Source of the DNA: Ruminococcus sp.
Lineage (GTDB): Bacteria; Bacillota; Clostridia; Oscillospirales; Acutalibacteraceae
Direction: 5' to 3'
NCBI GenBank assembly: GCA_017473555.1
Contig: JAFUKO010000063.1
Coordinates: forward strand, 1-38,704
Length of the DNA stretch: 38,704 nucleotides
The first letter of the stretch is position 1; every line of letters starts with the position of its first letter. Position numbers and translations under genes: made by a program. Of the stretch, positions 6,811 to 16,790 are shown one piece after another. A model generated the notes under the pieces. It ran no database searches, had not been told where the DNA came from, and worked only from the letters and a program-made list of their open reading frames with translations.

Positions 6811-9003
6811 TTAATGTCTTGTGATAGAAATAATGCCGTTGATATTGGCAAGTCGTGCCATAACGCTACGCAGGTGGTCCATTCCGTTGACATCGATGCT
6901 GGCAGAAACGACAGCCTCGCCATCAGGGAGCTCACGTGAATTGAGCATATGGATGTGGATATGCATAGCCGAAAGCTGGTTAGTAACATCAGCAAGCAAG
7001 CCTGTGCGGTCTTTAGCAATAACCTCGAGTGTTGACTGGAAGGTCTCTTTGATATCGTCCTCCCAGTGTGCCGCTACCCAACGCTGTGGGGCTTCGCACG
7101 CACTGATATCCTCAGGAACGTTGGTACAGCTACGCTTGTGGATAGACACACCAAAGCCTCTTGTGATAAAGCCGATGATATCATCACCCGGAAGCGGATT
7201 ACAGCATTTTGAGAATTTAATCAGGCAGTCCTGAACTCCCTCTACTGTAACGCCTGAACCAACACGCTTTTTACGAGTTGGAGCTGAAGGGTCTTTCTGA
7301 GCAACAGGTTCTTCAACGTCCTTTTTGTACTTTTTCTGGTAAGCATCCTTGACTCGTGGCATAATCTTCCACAGCTGGGTTCCGCCATAGCCGATAGATG
7401 CGTAAAAATCGTCGAGCGTATTACAATGCTGGCGTTGCATAATTCCAGAGAGGCACTCTTCGAGGTCACACTCATCAAAATGCATACCGCCTTTTTTGAG
7501 CTCGTGCTCAAACATCTCTTTACCTTCGATGATGTTCTCTTCCCTGCGTTCTTTCTTAAACCATGAACGGATTTTAGCCTTTGCACCGTTGGTTTTTACG
7601 ATATTGAGCCAGCCTCGTTTAGGTCCTGTGCCCTCTTTCTGGGTAAGGATTTCTACAATTTCGCCGGTTTTCACCTGATAGTCGATAGGCACAATACGTC
7701 TGTCAACCTTAGCACCTACCATTCGGTTACCGACAGCAGTGTGGATAGCATAAGCTACGTCAATAACAGTAGCACCTGCCGGCAAGCTGATAACGTCGCC
7801 CTTTGGTGTAAAGACGTACACCTCATCAGGTGAAAGGTCGTTTTTGATGGTCTTAACGATATCGGTAGCATCCTCTGCCTCGGACTGAATTTCCAGAGTT
7901 TTTCTGATCCATGCGAGTCTGTCCTCAATCGAACCAGACTTTCCGTTTTTCATTCCGAGTTTATACTTCCAGTGAGCTGCGATACCGTACTCAGCTGTAT
8001 GGTGCATCTCATAAGTACGAATCTGCACTTCAAACGGCACGCTGTTTTTATCAAAAACTGTTGTATGAAGCGACTGGTACATATTTGGTTTTGGTGTTGA
8101 GATGTAGTCCTTGAAGCGATTCGGAATAGGTGTGAAAATATCGTGGACCACACCTAAAACATTGTAACAATCAGAGATTGTGTCAACAATAACACGTACA
8201 GCAAAAATATCGAAAATCTGATCAATAGTCTTGCCCTGCATATATGTCTTACGGTAAATTGACAGCGCACTCTTGACTCTGCCGTTGATTGTAACATTAG
8301 GGATAGTGTCACCGATTTTATCTAAAATCTTAGCTTTGATGTTCTCGATAAATGCGTTACGCTCGTTTTCTGAGAGTTTGAGCTCTGTTTCAATCTCTTC
8401 ATACGCAATCGGGTCAAGGTAGCGGATAGACAAGTCCTCTAACTCTTCCTTGATGTTTTTCATACCGAGTCGGTGAGCAATCGGTGCGTAAACATCCATA
8501 CACTCTCTGGCTTTATCTCTGCGTTTCTGCTCGGCAACACAGCCGATAGTACGCATATTATGGAGTCTGTCAGCAAGCTTTACGATGATAACACGGATGT
8601 CGTTTGACATCGCCATAAGCATTTTTCTGACGTTCTCAGCCTGATGCTCTTCTCTGTCGGTGAATTTAATCTTGCTGATTTTTGTAAGTCCGTCAACAAG
8701 CAGAGCTACGTCATCGCCGTACAGCTCTCTTACTGTTTCGAGTGATACATCAGTATCCTCAACAACGTCGTGCAAAAGTGCCGCAACTATAGCATCAGTA
8801 TCCATACCCATATCTGCAAGAATACACGCAACCGATGTAGGATGCAGAATATAAGGCACACCTGATACTCTACGCTGGTCCCCGTGTGCTTTGTCAGCAA
8901 ACTCGTAAGCCGATTTTATTTTATCGTAGTCATATTTAGTTGAATTATTCTGTATACGAACCGTGAGCTCGTGAAAATCCTGATAATATACTCTCTCAGG
9001 CAT
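6811..9003 (-). CDS. rel: Bifunctional (p)ppGpp synthetase/hydrolase Rel
   Basis: A 730-residue RelA/SpoT homologue that makes and degrades the alarmone (p)ppGpp. Domains in order: HD hydrolase (about 25-180, His54 and HDVVED at 78-83 intact); synthetase (about 240-350) with the RFKD motif typical of bifunctional, Mg-preferring Rel; TGS (about 400-460, VYVFTPKGDVISLPAGAT); helical and zinc-finger region (about 560-640, with CCNPLPGDDIIGF); C-terminal ACT domain (about 655-730). Both catalytic sites look complete. GGAGGTGAG precedes the ATG. It overlaps recJ by 8 bases and is followed by dtd. The frequent Firmicutes neighbour apt is absent between recJ and rel. Confidence 0.97.
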   Translation of the reverse strand: MPERVYYQDFHELTVRIQNNSTKYDYDKIKSAYEFADKAHGDQRRVSGVPYILHPTSVACILADMGMDTDAIVAALLHDVVEDTDVSLETVRELYGDDVALLVDGLTKISKIKFTDREEHQAENVRKMLMAMSNDIRVIIVKLADRLHNMRTIGCVAEQKRRDKARECMDVYAPIAHRLGMKNIKEELEDLSIRYLDPIAYEEIETELKLSENERNAFIENIKAKILDKIGDTIPNVTINGRVKSALSIYRKTYMQGKTIDQIFDIFAVRVIVDTISDCYNVLGVVHDIFTPIPNRFKDYISTPKPNMYQSLHTTVFDKNSVPFEVQIRTYEMHHTAEYGIAAHWKYKLGMKNGKSGSIEDRLAWIRKTLEIQSEAEDATDIVKTIKNDLSPDEVYVFTPKGDVISLPAGATVIDVAYAIHTAVGNRMVGAKVDRRIVPIDYQVKTGEIVEILTQKEGTGPKRGWLNIVKTNGAKAKIRSWFKKERREENIIEGKEMFEHELKKGGMHFDECDLEECLSGIMQRQHCNTLDDFYASIGYGGTQLWKIMPRVKDAYQKKYKKDVEEPVAQKDPSAPTRKKRVGSGVTVEGVQDCLIKFSKCCNPLPGDDIIGFITRGFGVSIHKRSCTNVPEDISACEAPQRWVAAHWEDDIKETFQSTLEVIAKDRTGLLADVTNQLSAMHIHIHMLNSRELPDGEAVVSASIDVNGMDHLRSVMARLANINGIISITRH

Positions 9004-11047
9004 TTTCGCTCACCTCCTTGAGTTTAGAAATAATCAGCGAGTCATCAAGGTTAACCTTACCCTCAACCTCGCAAAGTTTAATAGCTGTGCTGTTCATACC
9101 CTCGTAAATTTCAATCAGCGAAAGCTCATTCATAGCTTCGAGTATTACTCTTAACTTGCCGTAAGAAAGGGTATCTGATTTTAGTCTGTAGTGCAGGTTT
9201 TCTACGCTATGGCTAAAACCTTTGTTTGACCTTAAGAAGCGGTACACAAGAGCAAATTCTTCTCTGCTTGGCAAAAGGTCTTTAGCGATAAAAGTAGTGA
9301 TATTATCGCCTCTGCAGAATGATTCAAAAGCTTCTTTTGAGCTTAAAACAGCGTCTTCGTCAACATCTGAAAATCTCATATCACGAATAATTACACTGAG
9401 AGATTCGATGTTATTGTAAATGTTTTTATCTAAAGTTACTGCACAATCAACTACATCGCCGACTGTATACGGGAAGCTGTCCTTAGTAGTTGAAAACCTC
9501 ATAGCACAGACAACGCTGTCACCTCTGCATAAAGTCAGACGTAAGTGCTTACCGCCACCGACTTCGTGTATATCGGTGAGTGTCATATTATACAAACCAA
9601 ATAGCGGTGTCGGGTTGCCTGCTCCGAAAGGCTCTAAAAGTGAAAGCTGGTCAGCAAGAGCAACCGAGAGCTGTGCAGGATTGAGCTTACAATCGAGTTC
9701 AAGCTCAGGCACAGGCATCTCTACAGTAGATGCATAATCGTTGATAGCTCTAATAAAAGCATCGATATTGCTCTTAACCATACCAAAGCCTACAGCCATC
9801 GGATGTCCGCCAAACTGTGTAAGATACTCTGAACAAGCAAACACGGCATCGCAAAGTGAAAAACCTTTTACACTTCTGCCTGACGCTCTGCATCCGTCTT
9901 CATCAACAGAAATAACGATGCTCGGCTTGCCGTATACCTCCTTAATACGGGAAGCGACAATTCCGATAACGCCCTGGTGCCAGTTTTCGCCACACACAAC
10001 AATAATACGATTCTGTACTATTGACGGGTCACGCTTGATATGTTCGTCGATATCATCGAGAATTTCTTTCTCGATAGCCTGACGCTGGGTGTTATCTTCG
10101 CACAATTCCTGTGCTATATCAAAGGCTATTTCTTCATCATCGGTTAAAAGCATAGACACGGTTTTCTTTGAGAGTCCGAGTCTGCCTCCTGCGTTGATAC
10201 GAGGTACCAGTGTAAATGAAATGTTGCCTGTTGTAATCTTGCGGTTAGAAAGTCCTGACTGATCAACCAGTGCGTTGATACCGCATCTGTCGGAGTTTTC
10301 GATATGCATAAGTCCGTTTTTGACGATAACTCGGTTATCACCGACTAAAGGTACGATATCACCGACAGTACCAAGACACGCAAGGTCTGAGTAATTCTCA
10401 AGCACCTGCTCAGGGTCAGAATACTCGCCTTCTATCGCCATAACCAGTTTTAGTGCTACGCCGACACCAGATAGTTCTTTAAAAGAACTATTACAATCTT
10501 CCTGATGCATATCAACAATTGCTACAGCATCTGGTAAAACTGTGTTAGGCATATGGTGGTCTGTGACAACGGTTTCGATACCGAGCGTCTTTGCGTAAGC
10601 GATTTCATCAACAGCGGCGATACCGTTATCAACCGTTACAATAAGCTTTACGCCGTTTTCGTAAAGGAGGTTTACGGCGTCCTTGTTCATACCGTAGCCC
10701 TCGCCCTCACGGGCTGGAATATAAAACATCACGTTTGCTCCGACAGCCTCTAAATAGGAATATAAGAGCGCTGTAGATGTAACACCATCGGCATCAAAAT
10801 CTCCGTATACACAAATCTTTTCGAAATTTTCAATAGCACTTTTGATTCTGTCAACCGCCTTTTGCATATCTTTTGCATCAAACGGGTCGGACAGCACGCT
10901 GTCGTTATATAAAAATTCGTTTATAGCTTCGTCATCTGTGATGCCTCTGATATCAAGAAGCATCGAAATAAGCATCGGCAACTCGTGCCTTGCAGAAATG
11001 GCAACAGCCCTGTCTTTATTCAATTTTGCTACTGTCCATTTCTTCAT
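8996..11047 (-). CDS. recJ: Single-stranded-DNA-specific 5'-3' exonuclease RecJ
   Basis: A 683-residue DHH-family exonuclease acting in RecF-pathway recombination and mismatch and base-excision repair. The catalytic motifs are visible: YGDFDADG (81-88), VTDHH (DHH at 163-165), and the DHHA1 motif QFGGHPMAVGFG in the middle of the protein. The oligonucleotide-binding part follows, and the C-terminal about 130 residues form a winged-helix-like extension common in clostridial RecJ. GGAGAATT precedes the ATG. The gene lies between recN and rel, overlapping rel by 8 bases, so DNA repair and stringent response genes share a transcript. Confidence 0.96.
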   Translation of the reverse strand: MKKWTVAKLNKDRAVAISARHELPMLISMLLDIRGITDDEAINEFLYNDSVLSDPFDAKDMQKAVDRIKSAIENFEKICVYGDFDADGVTSTALLYSYLEAVGANVMFYIPAREGEGYGMNKDAVNLLYENGVKLIVTVDNGIAAVDEIAYAKTLGIETVVTDHHMPNTVLPDAVAIVDMHQEDCNSSFKELSGVGVALKLVMAIEGEYSDPEQVLENYSDLACLGTVGDIVPLVGDNRVIVKNGLMHIENSDRCGINALVDQSGLSNRKITTGNISFTLVPRINAGGRLGLSKKTVSMLLTDDEEIAFDIAQELCEDNTQRQAIEKEILDDIDEHIKRDPSIVQNRIIVVCGENWHQGVIGIVASRIKEVYGKPSIVISVDEDGCRASGRSVKGFSLCDAVFACSEYLTQFGGHPMAVGFGMVKSNIDAFIRAINDYASTVEMPVPELELDCKLNPAQLSVALADQLSLLEPFGAGNPTPLFGLYNMTLTDIHEVGGGKHLRLTLCRGDSVVCAMRFSTTKDSFPYTVGDVVDCAVTLDKNIYNNIESLSVIIRDMRFSDVDEDAVLSSKEAFESFCRGDNITTFIAKDLLPSREEFALVYRFLRSNKGFSHSVENLHYRLKSDTLSYGKLRVILEAMNELSLIEIYEGMNSTAIKLCEVEGKVNLDDSLIISKLKEVSENA

Positions 11048-11073
11048 AGTAATTCTCCAAAATAAGATATAGT

Positions 11074-12735
11074 TTAAGCGTTTTCGATCAGCTTTTTAGC
11101 ATGATCCAAAGCGGTTTGTGTGATATTCACACCGTCGATAATTCTGGCAAGCTCGTGTACTCTGCCGTCAAAGTCGAGCTTTTGCACTTCTGTAAATGTT
11201 TTATTATCGACAAATTGTTTATTTATGAGGAAGTGGCTATCCGCCAAGGCAGCAATCTGAGCCTGATGTGTAACACACATAACCTGTCTATCACGAGAAA
11301 CTTCCTTTAATTTCATACCAACTTTTTGTGCCGCAGAGCCTGAAATTCCTGTGTCGATTTCATCAAAAATCATAGTTTCGACGATATCGTGGCGTGCGAG
11401 CACTGTTTTTATAGCAAGCATCATTCGGGATAACTCGCCGCCTGACGCTATTTTTGTAACAGGTTTTGGGTCTTCGCCAAGGTTAACAGAAATTAAGAAC
11501 TCAACCTTATCTGTACCTGTTTTTGAAAGCTCGGTATCTGTAAAATCTACCACAAGTCTTACATTAGGCATCTCGAGAAATGCCATTTCCTTTTGAACCT
11601 GTGACGCAAAATCTTCTGCTACTTTGTGGCGGATTTGTGACAGCTCTTTGGCTTTTTTCAAAGCCTCTTTGTTTAAAGCTTCAAAGCGTTCTCTGAGCTT
11701 TTCACGGTTGACATCGTAGTCTTCTAGCTCTTTGAGTTTTTCTTGTGCTGACTCTAAAAAGCCTAGCATTTCCTCTTCTGTCGCACCGTATTTTCTGGAC
11801 AAACGATAGAGTAAATCGAGTCGCTCTTCAATCTGTTCAAGACGGTACGGGTCAGATTCGATATCGGACACTGCATCAGAAATCAGGTCTGAGATATCCT
11901 TGAGCTCGTACAAAGCGTTATAGAGTCGGTCTGACAAATCAGTGAGTGACTCCTGATAACGTGATGCTGTTGACAATGACGAAAAAGCATCGTCAGTCAT
12001 ATTTATAACACCGTCGATATCATCATCGCCGTCTAGGATAGACTTTGATTTTAATAGCGACTTTGTGATTTTGTCACTGTTAAGTAATGTGGTTTTTTCG
12101 ATATTTAGAGCATCGGTTTCGCCGACTTTTATATCAGCGTCGATAAGCTCATCTATCTGATATCTGAGTAAATCAATCTGAGAAAGTCGCTGAGCTTCGT
12201 CGTCATTAGCTCCCTCTATCTCCTCTTTTGCAAGAACGTATTCGTTATATACAGCACGATACTCAGAAAGAAGTTTTGCGTTCTGTGCTAAAGCGTCAAT
12301 GTAATGCAGATGAAGTGACGGTGACATAAGCTCGGCATTATCAGACTGACCGTGGATGTTAACAAGATATGCGGACAGCTCCTTTAAAGCTGAAACAGTA
12401 GCAGGACGAGAGTTGATACGGCAGGTATTTTTGCCGCTTGATGACATCTCACGCTGTAAGATAACCATACCGTCCTCTACTTCAAAGCCTAAAGTCAAAG
12501 CCTTTTTCTCGACAAATTTTGAGACATCGGTAAAGGTAGCACTGACAAAAGCAGAACTACAGCCGTTACGGATAATCTGCTTGCCTGTACGCTGACCCAG
12601 CACTGCGTTGATCGAATCGATGACAATACTCTTACCAGCACCGGTTTCACCTGTCATAACGTTAAAGCCGTCGGAGAAATCAATATTCGTTTTTTCAATA
12701 ACAGCGATATTTTCAATATAGAGATTAGATAACAT
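11074..12735 (-). CDS. recN: DNA repair ATPase RecN
   Basis: A 553-residue SMC-like protein involved in double-strand break repair. The Walker A site GETGAGKS lies at 29-36. The middle (about 150-400) is a long coiled coil. The ABC signature ASGGELSRMMLAIK and the Walker B MIFDEIDTGISG lie in the C-terminal third. Length is normal. The ATG is 11 bases inside the end of argR, with CAGGAG in argR coding sequence as ribosome-binding site. The argR-recN pairing is conserved across Firmicutes. Confidence 0.97.
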   Translation of the reverse strand: MLSNLYIENIAVIEKTNIDFSDGFNVMTGETGAGKSIVIDSINAVLGQRTGKQIIRNGCSSAFVSATFTDVSKFVEKKALTLGFEVEDGMVILQREMSSSGKNTCRINSRPATVSALKELSAYLVNIHGQSDNAELMSPSLHLHYIDALAQNAKLLSEYRAVYNEYVLAKEEIEGANDDEAQRLSQIDLLRYQIDELIDADIKVGETDALNIEKTTLLNSDKITKSLLKSKSILDGDDDIDGVINMTDDAFSSLSTASRYQESLTDLSDRLYNALYELKDISDLISDAVSDIESDPYRLEQIEERLDLLYRLSRKYGATEEEMLGFLESAQEKLKELEDYDVNREKLRERFEALNKEALKKAKELSQIRHKVAEDFASQVQKEMAFLEMPNVRLVVDFTDTELSKTGTDKVEFLISVNLGEDPKPVTKIASGGELSRMMLAIKTVLARHDIVETMIFDEIDTGISGSAAQKVGMKLKEVSRDRQVMCVTHQAQIAALADSHFLINKQFVDNKTFTEVQKLDFDGRVHELARIIDGVNITQTALDHAKKLIENA

Positions 12736-13174
12736 ACTTTAAAAACTCCTGAGTATACGCTCTGGCAGATTCTTCGTTTTTGCAAACAATAAATATAGTG
12801 TCGTCACCTGCAATAGTTCCGACAATTGAATCGTACTGCATTGAATCAAAAGCAGCACACACAGCCTGTGCCATACCTGCGTAGGTTTTTACAACTACCA
12901 TATTCATAGCATAATCAACGCTGACAACAGAAGTATCAATAAGGCTGAAAAAGCCGTTTTTAGCGACATTGAGGTTCTGTGACGGAGCCTGATAGCGGTA
13001 CTTTCCGTTTGAGTCTAGGGCTTTTGTGAGTCTTAGCTTTTTAATATCTCTGGACACGGTAGACTGAGTTACGTCGAAGCCTTCTTCTTTTAAGTATTCG
13101 AGCAACTCTTCCTGTGTTGTTATCGGAAATCTGTTGATAAGTTCAACGATTTTTGTGTGTCTGTTTGATTTCAT
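12725..13174 (-). CDS. argR: Arginine repressor ArgR/AhrC
   Basis: A 149-residue arginine-responsive transcription factor. The N-terminal winged helix (about 5-70) contains TQEELLEYLKEEGFDVTQSTVSRDIKKLRL, with the conserved SR of the recognition helix. The C-terminal hexamerisation domain carries the arginine-binding GTIAGDDT motif near residue 125. The start codon overlaps the nadK stop by one base and the 3' end overlaps recN. No arginine biosynthesis genes are in the window. Targets elsewhere are likely, but no ARG-box was recognised here. Confidence 0.96.
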   Translation of the reverse strand: MKSNRHTKIVELINRFPITTQEELLEYLKEEGFDVTQSTVSRDIKKLRLTKALDSNGKYRYQAPSQNLNVAKNGFFSLIDTSVVSVDYAMNMVVVKTYAGMAQAVCAAFDSMQYDSIVGTIAGDDTIFIVCKNEESARAYTQEFLKYVI

Positions 13175-14040
13175 CAGTTTTTCTCCTTTAACTTTTCGTT
13201 AAGCAGAGTGTAGAAATTTTTCTCTTTAAGAATTATAAGCTCTAAATAATCCTCTGATTTTGTGATTGTGATTTTGTCGCCTTTTTGTATCTCGACGTTT
13301 GTCTGTCCGTCAACAACAAGGTAACTGTGACTTAAGTCAGCGTTATCAACTGTTGCGGTGAGCAAGGCATCTTCTCTGAAAACCACCTGTCGTGATGAAA
13401 GAGCATGAGGACAAAGCGGTGTGAGCAGAATACAGTTCATATCAGGCTCGATAACAGGTCCGCCAGAGGAAAAGCTGTATGCGGTTGAGCCTGTAGGAGT
13501 AGCAAATATCATACCGTCTGCACGATAAGTGATAATACGCTCGTTATTAAGAAGCACCGAAATGTCAATAATCGGCTTTAAAACATCACGTGTGATAGCA
13601 GCCTCGTTGACTGCTAAGAAACGCTGTACGCTGTCACCACGCTTGAGCTCGACGTTGAGTAACATTCTGCGCTGGGTTTTAAACTCACCTTTTAAGAGCT
13701 TTTTCAGCTCTGCGATTTCGTAGTATTCAAGCCCTGCAACAAAGCCGATGCGACCCATATTTACACCGATTAACGGTTTTTTATAGGTAGCGGCGAACTT
13801 TGCGTTATGGATGATTGTTCCGTCACCGCCGACAGTGATAGCGACATCACAATACTTTATAACCTCTTCGTCAGAGTCAAAATAGTTTAGGTACTTTTCA
13901 TGGTCAGTAAGCACTATTAGTTCTTTTAAAGAATTATTTAAAAATATCTCGGCATCGTTTAAAAGCATGAGCTTTGCAATCTGTTCACCGCAAACAAGTG
14001 CCTGAGATTTATCGGCATTTATAATAAGTCCGATTTTCAT
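13174..14040 (-). CDS. nadK: NAD kinase
   Basis: A 288-residue ATP-NAD kinase that makes NADP. The catalytic GGDGT motif is at 71-75, followed by the VNEAAITRD substrate motif and the glycine-rich TPTGSTAYSFSSGGP loop. Length matches bacterial NadK. CGGTGAT precedes the ATG. It is placed between tlyA and argR, an order conserved in many clostridia (dxs-tlyA-nadK-argR-recN). It may supply NADPH for the isoprenoid genes upstream, an inference from context. Confidence 0.97.
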   Translation of the reverse strand: MKIGLIINADKSQALVCGEQIAKLMLLNDAEIFLNNSLKELIVLTDHEKYLNYFDSDEEVIKYCDVAITVGGDGTIIHNAKFAATYKKPLIGVNMGRIGFVAGLEYYEIAELKKLLKGEFKTQRRMLLNVELKRGDSVQRFLAVNEAAITRDVLKPIIDISVLLNNERIITYRADGMIFATPTGSTAYSFSSGGPVIEPDMNCILLTPLCPHALSSRQVVFREDALLTATVDNADLSHSYLVVDGQTNVEIQKGDKITITKSEDYLELIILKEKNFYTLLNEKLKEKN

Positions 14041-14072
14041 AATATCACCGTATAAATATTATTTCTGATAGA

Positions 14073-14876
14073 TTATTTATCAAGTTCAGTGTGTGAATCT
14101 TCGACCACAATTTGTGCGGTCTTATCTGTTTTTAGCGTTGGGGTGTCAGCCTTTTTAATATGTATCAGGTATTCGATGTTGCCCTGAGGTCCCTTTATCG
14201 GAGAATAGTCAAGTCCTAAAACATCGAAACCGTTATTCAGACAAAAGTCAATTATCATATCAACAACGTCAATGTGGACCTTTTTGTCACGGACAACGCC
14301 GTTTTTGCCGACGTTTTCCTTGCCTGCTTCAAACTGAGGTTTGATTAAGCACACAGCCTCACCATCATCAGATAAAAGCTCTCTTGCAACAGGTAGAATC
14401 AGCTTGAGCGAAATGAAAGATACGTCTACTGAGAAGAAGTCGATTTTATCCGGAACCTGCTCATCGGTTACATAACGCATATTTGTGCGTTCCAGATTAA
14501 CAACACGCTCGTCGTTTCTGAGTTTCCACGCAAGCTGTCCGTAGCCTACATCAACAGAGTAAACCTTCTTTGCGCCATTTTGGAGCATACAATCGGTAAA
14601 GCCGCCTGTTGATGCACCGATATCCATAGTAATCTTATCAGTTAAAGTAATAGGGAAACTGTTCATCGCTTTTTCAAGCTTGTAACCGCCACGGCTGACG
14701 TATTTCTGGGCTTCTCCTCTTACTTCCAAAGGCAGGTTTTCGTCGTAAGAAACGCCGCATTTGTCAGCTTTCTGATTGTTGACATACACCTGACCAGCCA
14801 TAATGATAGCTTTGGCCTTTTCTCTGCTTTCTGCAAAGCCTTTTTCAAAAACTAAAACATCAAGTCTTTTTTTCAT
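14073..14876 (-). CDS. tlyA: TlyA-family rRNA 2'-O-methyltransferase
   Basis: A 267-residue protein with an N-terminal S4 RNA-binding domain (about 1-62, MKKRLDVLVFEKGFAESREKA) and an FtsJ-like SAM methyltransferase domain. The SAM-binding motif I is DIGASTGGFTDCML (about 86-99), and the catalytic lysine lies in CLIKPQFE. TlyA enzymes methylate cytidine 2'-hydroxyls in 16S and/or 23S rRNA and affect capreomycin sensitivity in mycobacteria. The short C-terminal extension after about 250 is poorly conserved. It follows dxs by 15 bases in the conserved order. Confidence 0.94.
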   Translation of the reverse strand: MKKRLDVLVFEKGFAESREKAKAIIMAGQVYVNNQKADKCGVSYDENLPLEVRGEAQKYVSRGGYKLEKAMNSFPITLTDKITMDIGASTGGFTDCMLQNGAKKVYSVDVGYGQLAWKLRNDERVVNLERTNMRYVTDEQVPDKIDFFSVDVSFISLKLILPVARELLSDDGEAVCLIKPQFEAGKENVGKNGVVRDKKVHIDVVDMIIDFCLNNGFDVLGLDYSPIKGPQGNIEYLIHIKKADTPTLKTDKTAQIVVEDSHTELDK

Positions 14877-14891
14877 TTTATCTCCAGTGAT

Positions 14892-16745
14892 TTAATCGTT
14901 TTTCATAATCTCACACATAGACTGTGCGTCAAGACAATTCTCTTTTAACGCATCCACAACACCTGAATGAGGAACAAATCTGTCCTCGATAGCAGTGATT
15001 TTGTACAGTCCTGTGTAACCGATTTTTGTGAGTTCATAGTCAAAGGTCTCGCCTATTCCGCCTGCTAAAATGCCTTCTTCAAAGAAATGTATCTTTTCAA
15101 AGCTCTTGGCAAATTCGATTGCGTTTTTATCAATAGGCTTAATTCTGCATAATTTTAAAATACAGACAGACTCGCCATCTTCTTTCAGCATTTCGTAAGC
15201 TTTCACGGCATTTGAGAAAAGTCTGCCATAAGTGATGAGAAGCTTTTTGGCGTTTCTATCACCATATATATCGTAGTTCATACTGCTGTTTTCCATATCA
15301 GCAGGGCGGGCAGATTCTCCCCCTCGTGGATAACGGATAGCAACTAAACTGTCACAACCGTAAATTGCGGTATCAAGTGACTGCTTCATCTCGTCAAAAT
15401 AACACGGTGAGAAAATAGTGGTATTCGGAATTGAGTTGAGCATAGAAACGTCGAAAACACCCTGATGAGTTTCGCCGTCTTCTCCGACAATACCTGCTCT
15501 ATCAACAGCAACCACCATATGGAGTTTCTGCATAGCGGCATCGTGCAAAAGCTGGTCATAGCCACGCTGTAAGAAGGTAGAATACACAGCAAAAACAGGA
15601 ATCATACCTTTGCTTGCCATACCGCAGGAGAAGGTTATCGCGTGTTCCTCAGCGATACCGACATCAAAAAATCTGTCTTTATAAATACGTGAGAAATCAA
15701 GAAGTCCTGTACCTGTTCTCATAGCGGCAGTAACAGCACAAACACGTTTGTCGCTTTCAGCTATACGGCACAGTGCATCACCGAATACTCGTGAAAAGTC
15801 GGTTTTTGATGAAATCGGCTCGCCTGTATCAATGTCAAACTGACCGATACCGTGAAAACTCGCAGAATCACTCTCAGCGTACTGATAGCCCTTGCCCTTT
15901 GTTGTGATAACATGGAGCAGTACAGGAGTATTCGCTGACTTTGCCGCAAGGAGTGCTTTTCTCAAAGAGTCGATATCGTGACCGTCAACAGGTCCATAAT
16001 AGCGATAACCGAGCTGGTCAAACAAGGTATCCTTGTAGATAATGTTCTTTACTCTTGATTTAGAGCGACGGAGCAGACTCTTTGTAGGAGAGCCAACAAG
16101 CGGAATGTGTGACAGCAGATTTTCGACACGATTCTTGATACGCAGGTATGACGGTTTCACACGGATTGATGTGAGATACTTTGCCATAGCACCGACGTTT
16201 TTGGAAATCGACATTTTGTTATCATTCAGAATAACGATGAAGTTTTTCTTAAAACGTCCTGCGTTATTGAGTCCTTCGTAAGCAAGACCGCCTGTTAAAG
16301 AACCATCACCGATAACAGCGATTGTAAGGCTTTCGTCACCCATAAGCTGTTTAGCCTGTGCAATACCGTAAGCCGCTGAAATAGAGGTACTTGAGTGGCC
16401 GACATCAAAAGCGTCATACTCACTCTCTGCTCTTTTAGGAAAACCTGAAAGACCGCCTTTTGTGCGGATAGTACCTATGCTCTCGTATCTTCCTGTAAGC
16501 ATTTTATGGGTATAGCACTGGTGTCCAACGTCCCATACGATGCTGTCTTTCGGACAATCAAAAACATTGTGGAGCATAACCGTGAGCTCAACAACACCTA
16601 AGTTAGGAGAAAGATGACCACCGTTTACCGATACTGTATCAATAATCTGGCTTCGAATCTCTTTACATAGCTGTTTTAACTCCTGGTCGCTCAGGTTTTT
16701 GATATCCTGTGGTGATTTAATTGTAGATAAAATCTCATTTGACAT
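14892..16745 (-). CDS. dxs: 1-deoxy-D-xylulose-5-phosphate synthase
   Basis: A 617-residue thiamine diphosphate enzyme that condenses pyruvate and glyceraldehyde 3-phosphate in the first step of the MEP isoprenoid pathway. The TPP motif GDGSLTGG...LNDN is at about 145-180. The catalytic glutamate is in FDVGIAEEHAITFSCGMA near 365-370. The transketolase C-terminal domain follows. All three domains are present and length is normal. It lies directly after ispA, giving the conserved isoprenoid pair. Confidence 0.97.
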   Translation of the reverse strand: MSNEILSTIKSPQDIKNLSDQELKQLCKEIRSQIIDTVSVNGGHLSPNLGVVELTVMLHNVFDCPKDSIVWDVGHQCYTHKMLTGRYESIGTIRTKGGLSGFPKRAESEYDAFDVGHSSTSISAAYGIAQAKQLMGDESLTIAVIGDGSLTGGLAYEGLNNAGRFKKNFIVILNDNKMSISKNVGAMAKYLTSIRVKPSYLRIKNRVENLLSHIPLVGSPTKSLLRRSKSRVKNIIYKDTLFDQLGYRYYGPVDGHDIDSLRKALLAAKSANTPVLLHVITTKGKGYQYAESDSASFHGIGQFDIDTGEPISSKTDFSRVFGDALCRIAESDKRVCAVTAAMRTGTGLLDFSRIYKDRFFDVGIAEEHAITFSCGMASKGMIPVFAVYSTFLQRGYDQLLHDAAMQKLHMVVAVDRAGIVGEDGETHQGVFDVSMLNSIPNTTIFSPCYFDEMKQSLDTAIYGCDSLVAIRYPRGGESARPADMENSSMNYDIYGDRNAKKLLITYGRLFSNAVKAYEMLKEDGESVCILKLCRIKPIDKNAIEFAKSFEKIHFFEEGILAGGIGETFDYELTKIGYTGLYKITAIEDRFVPHSGVVDALKENCLDAQSMCEIMKND

Positions 16746-16790
16746 AAAGTTACCTACTTATCTTTATCTGAAACTAAGTTTAATCGTTTA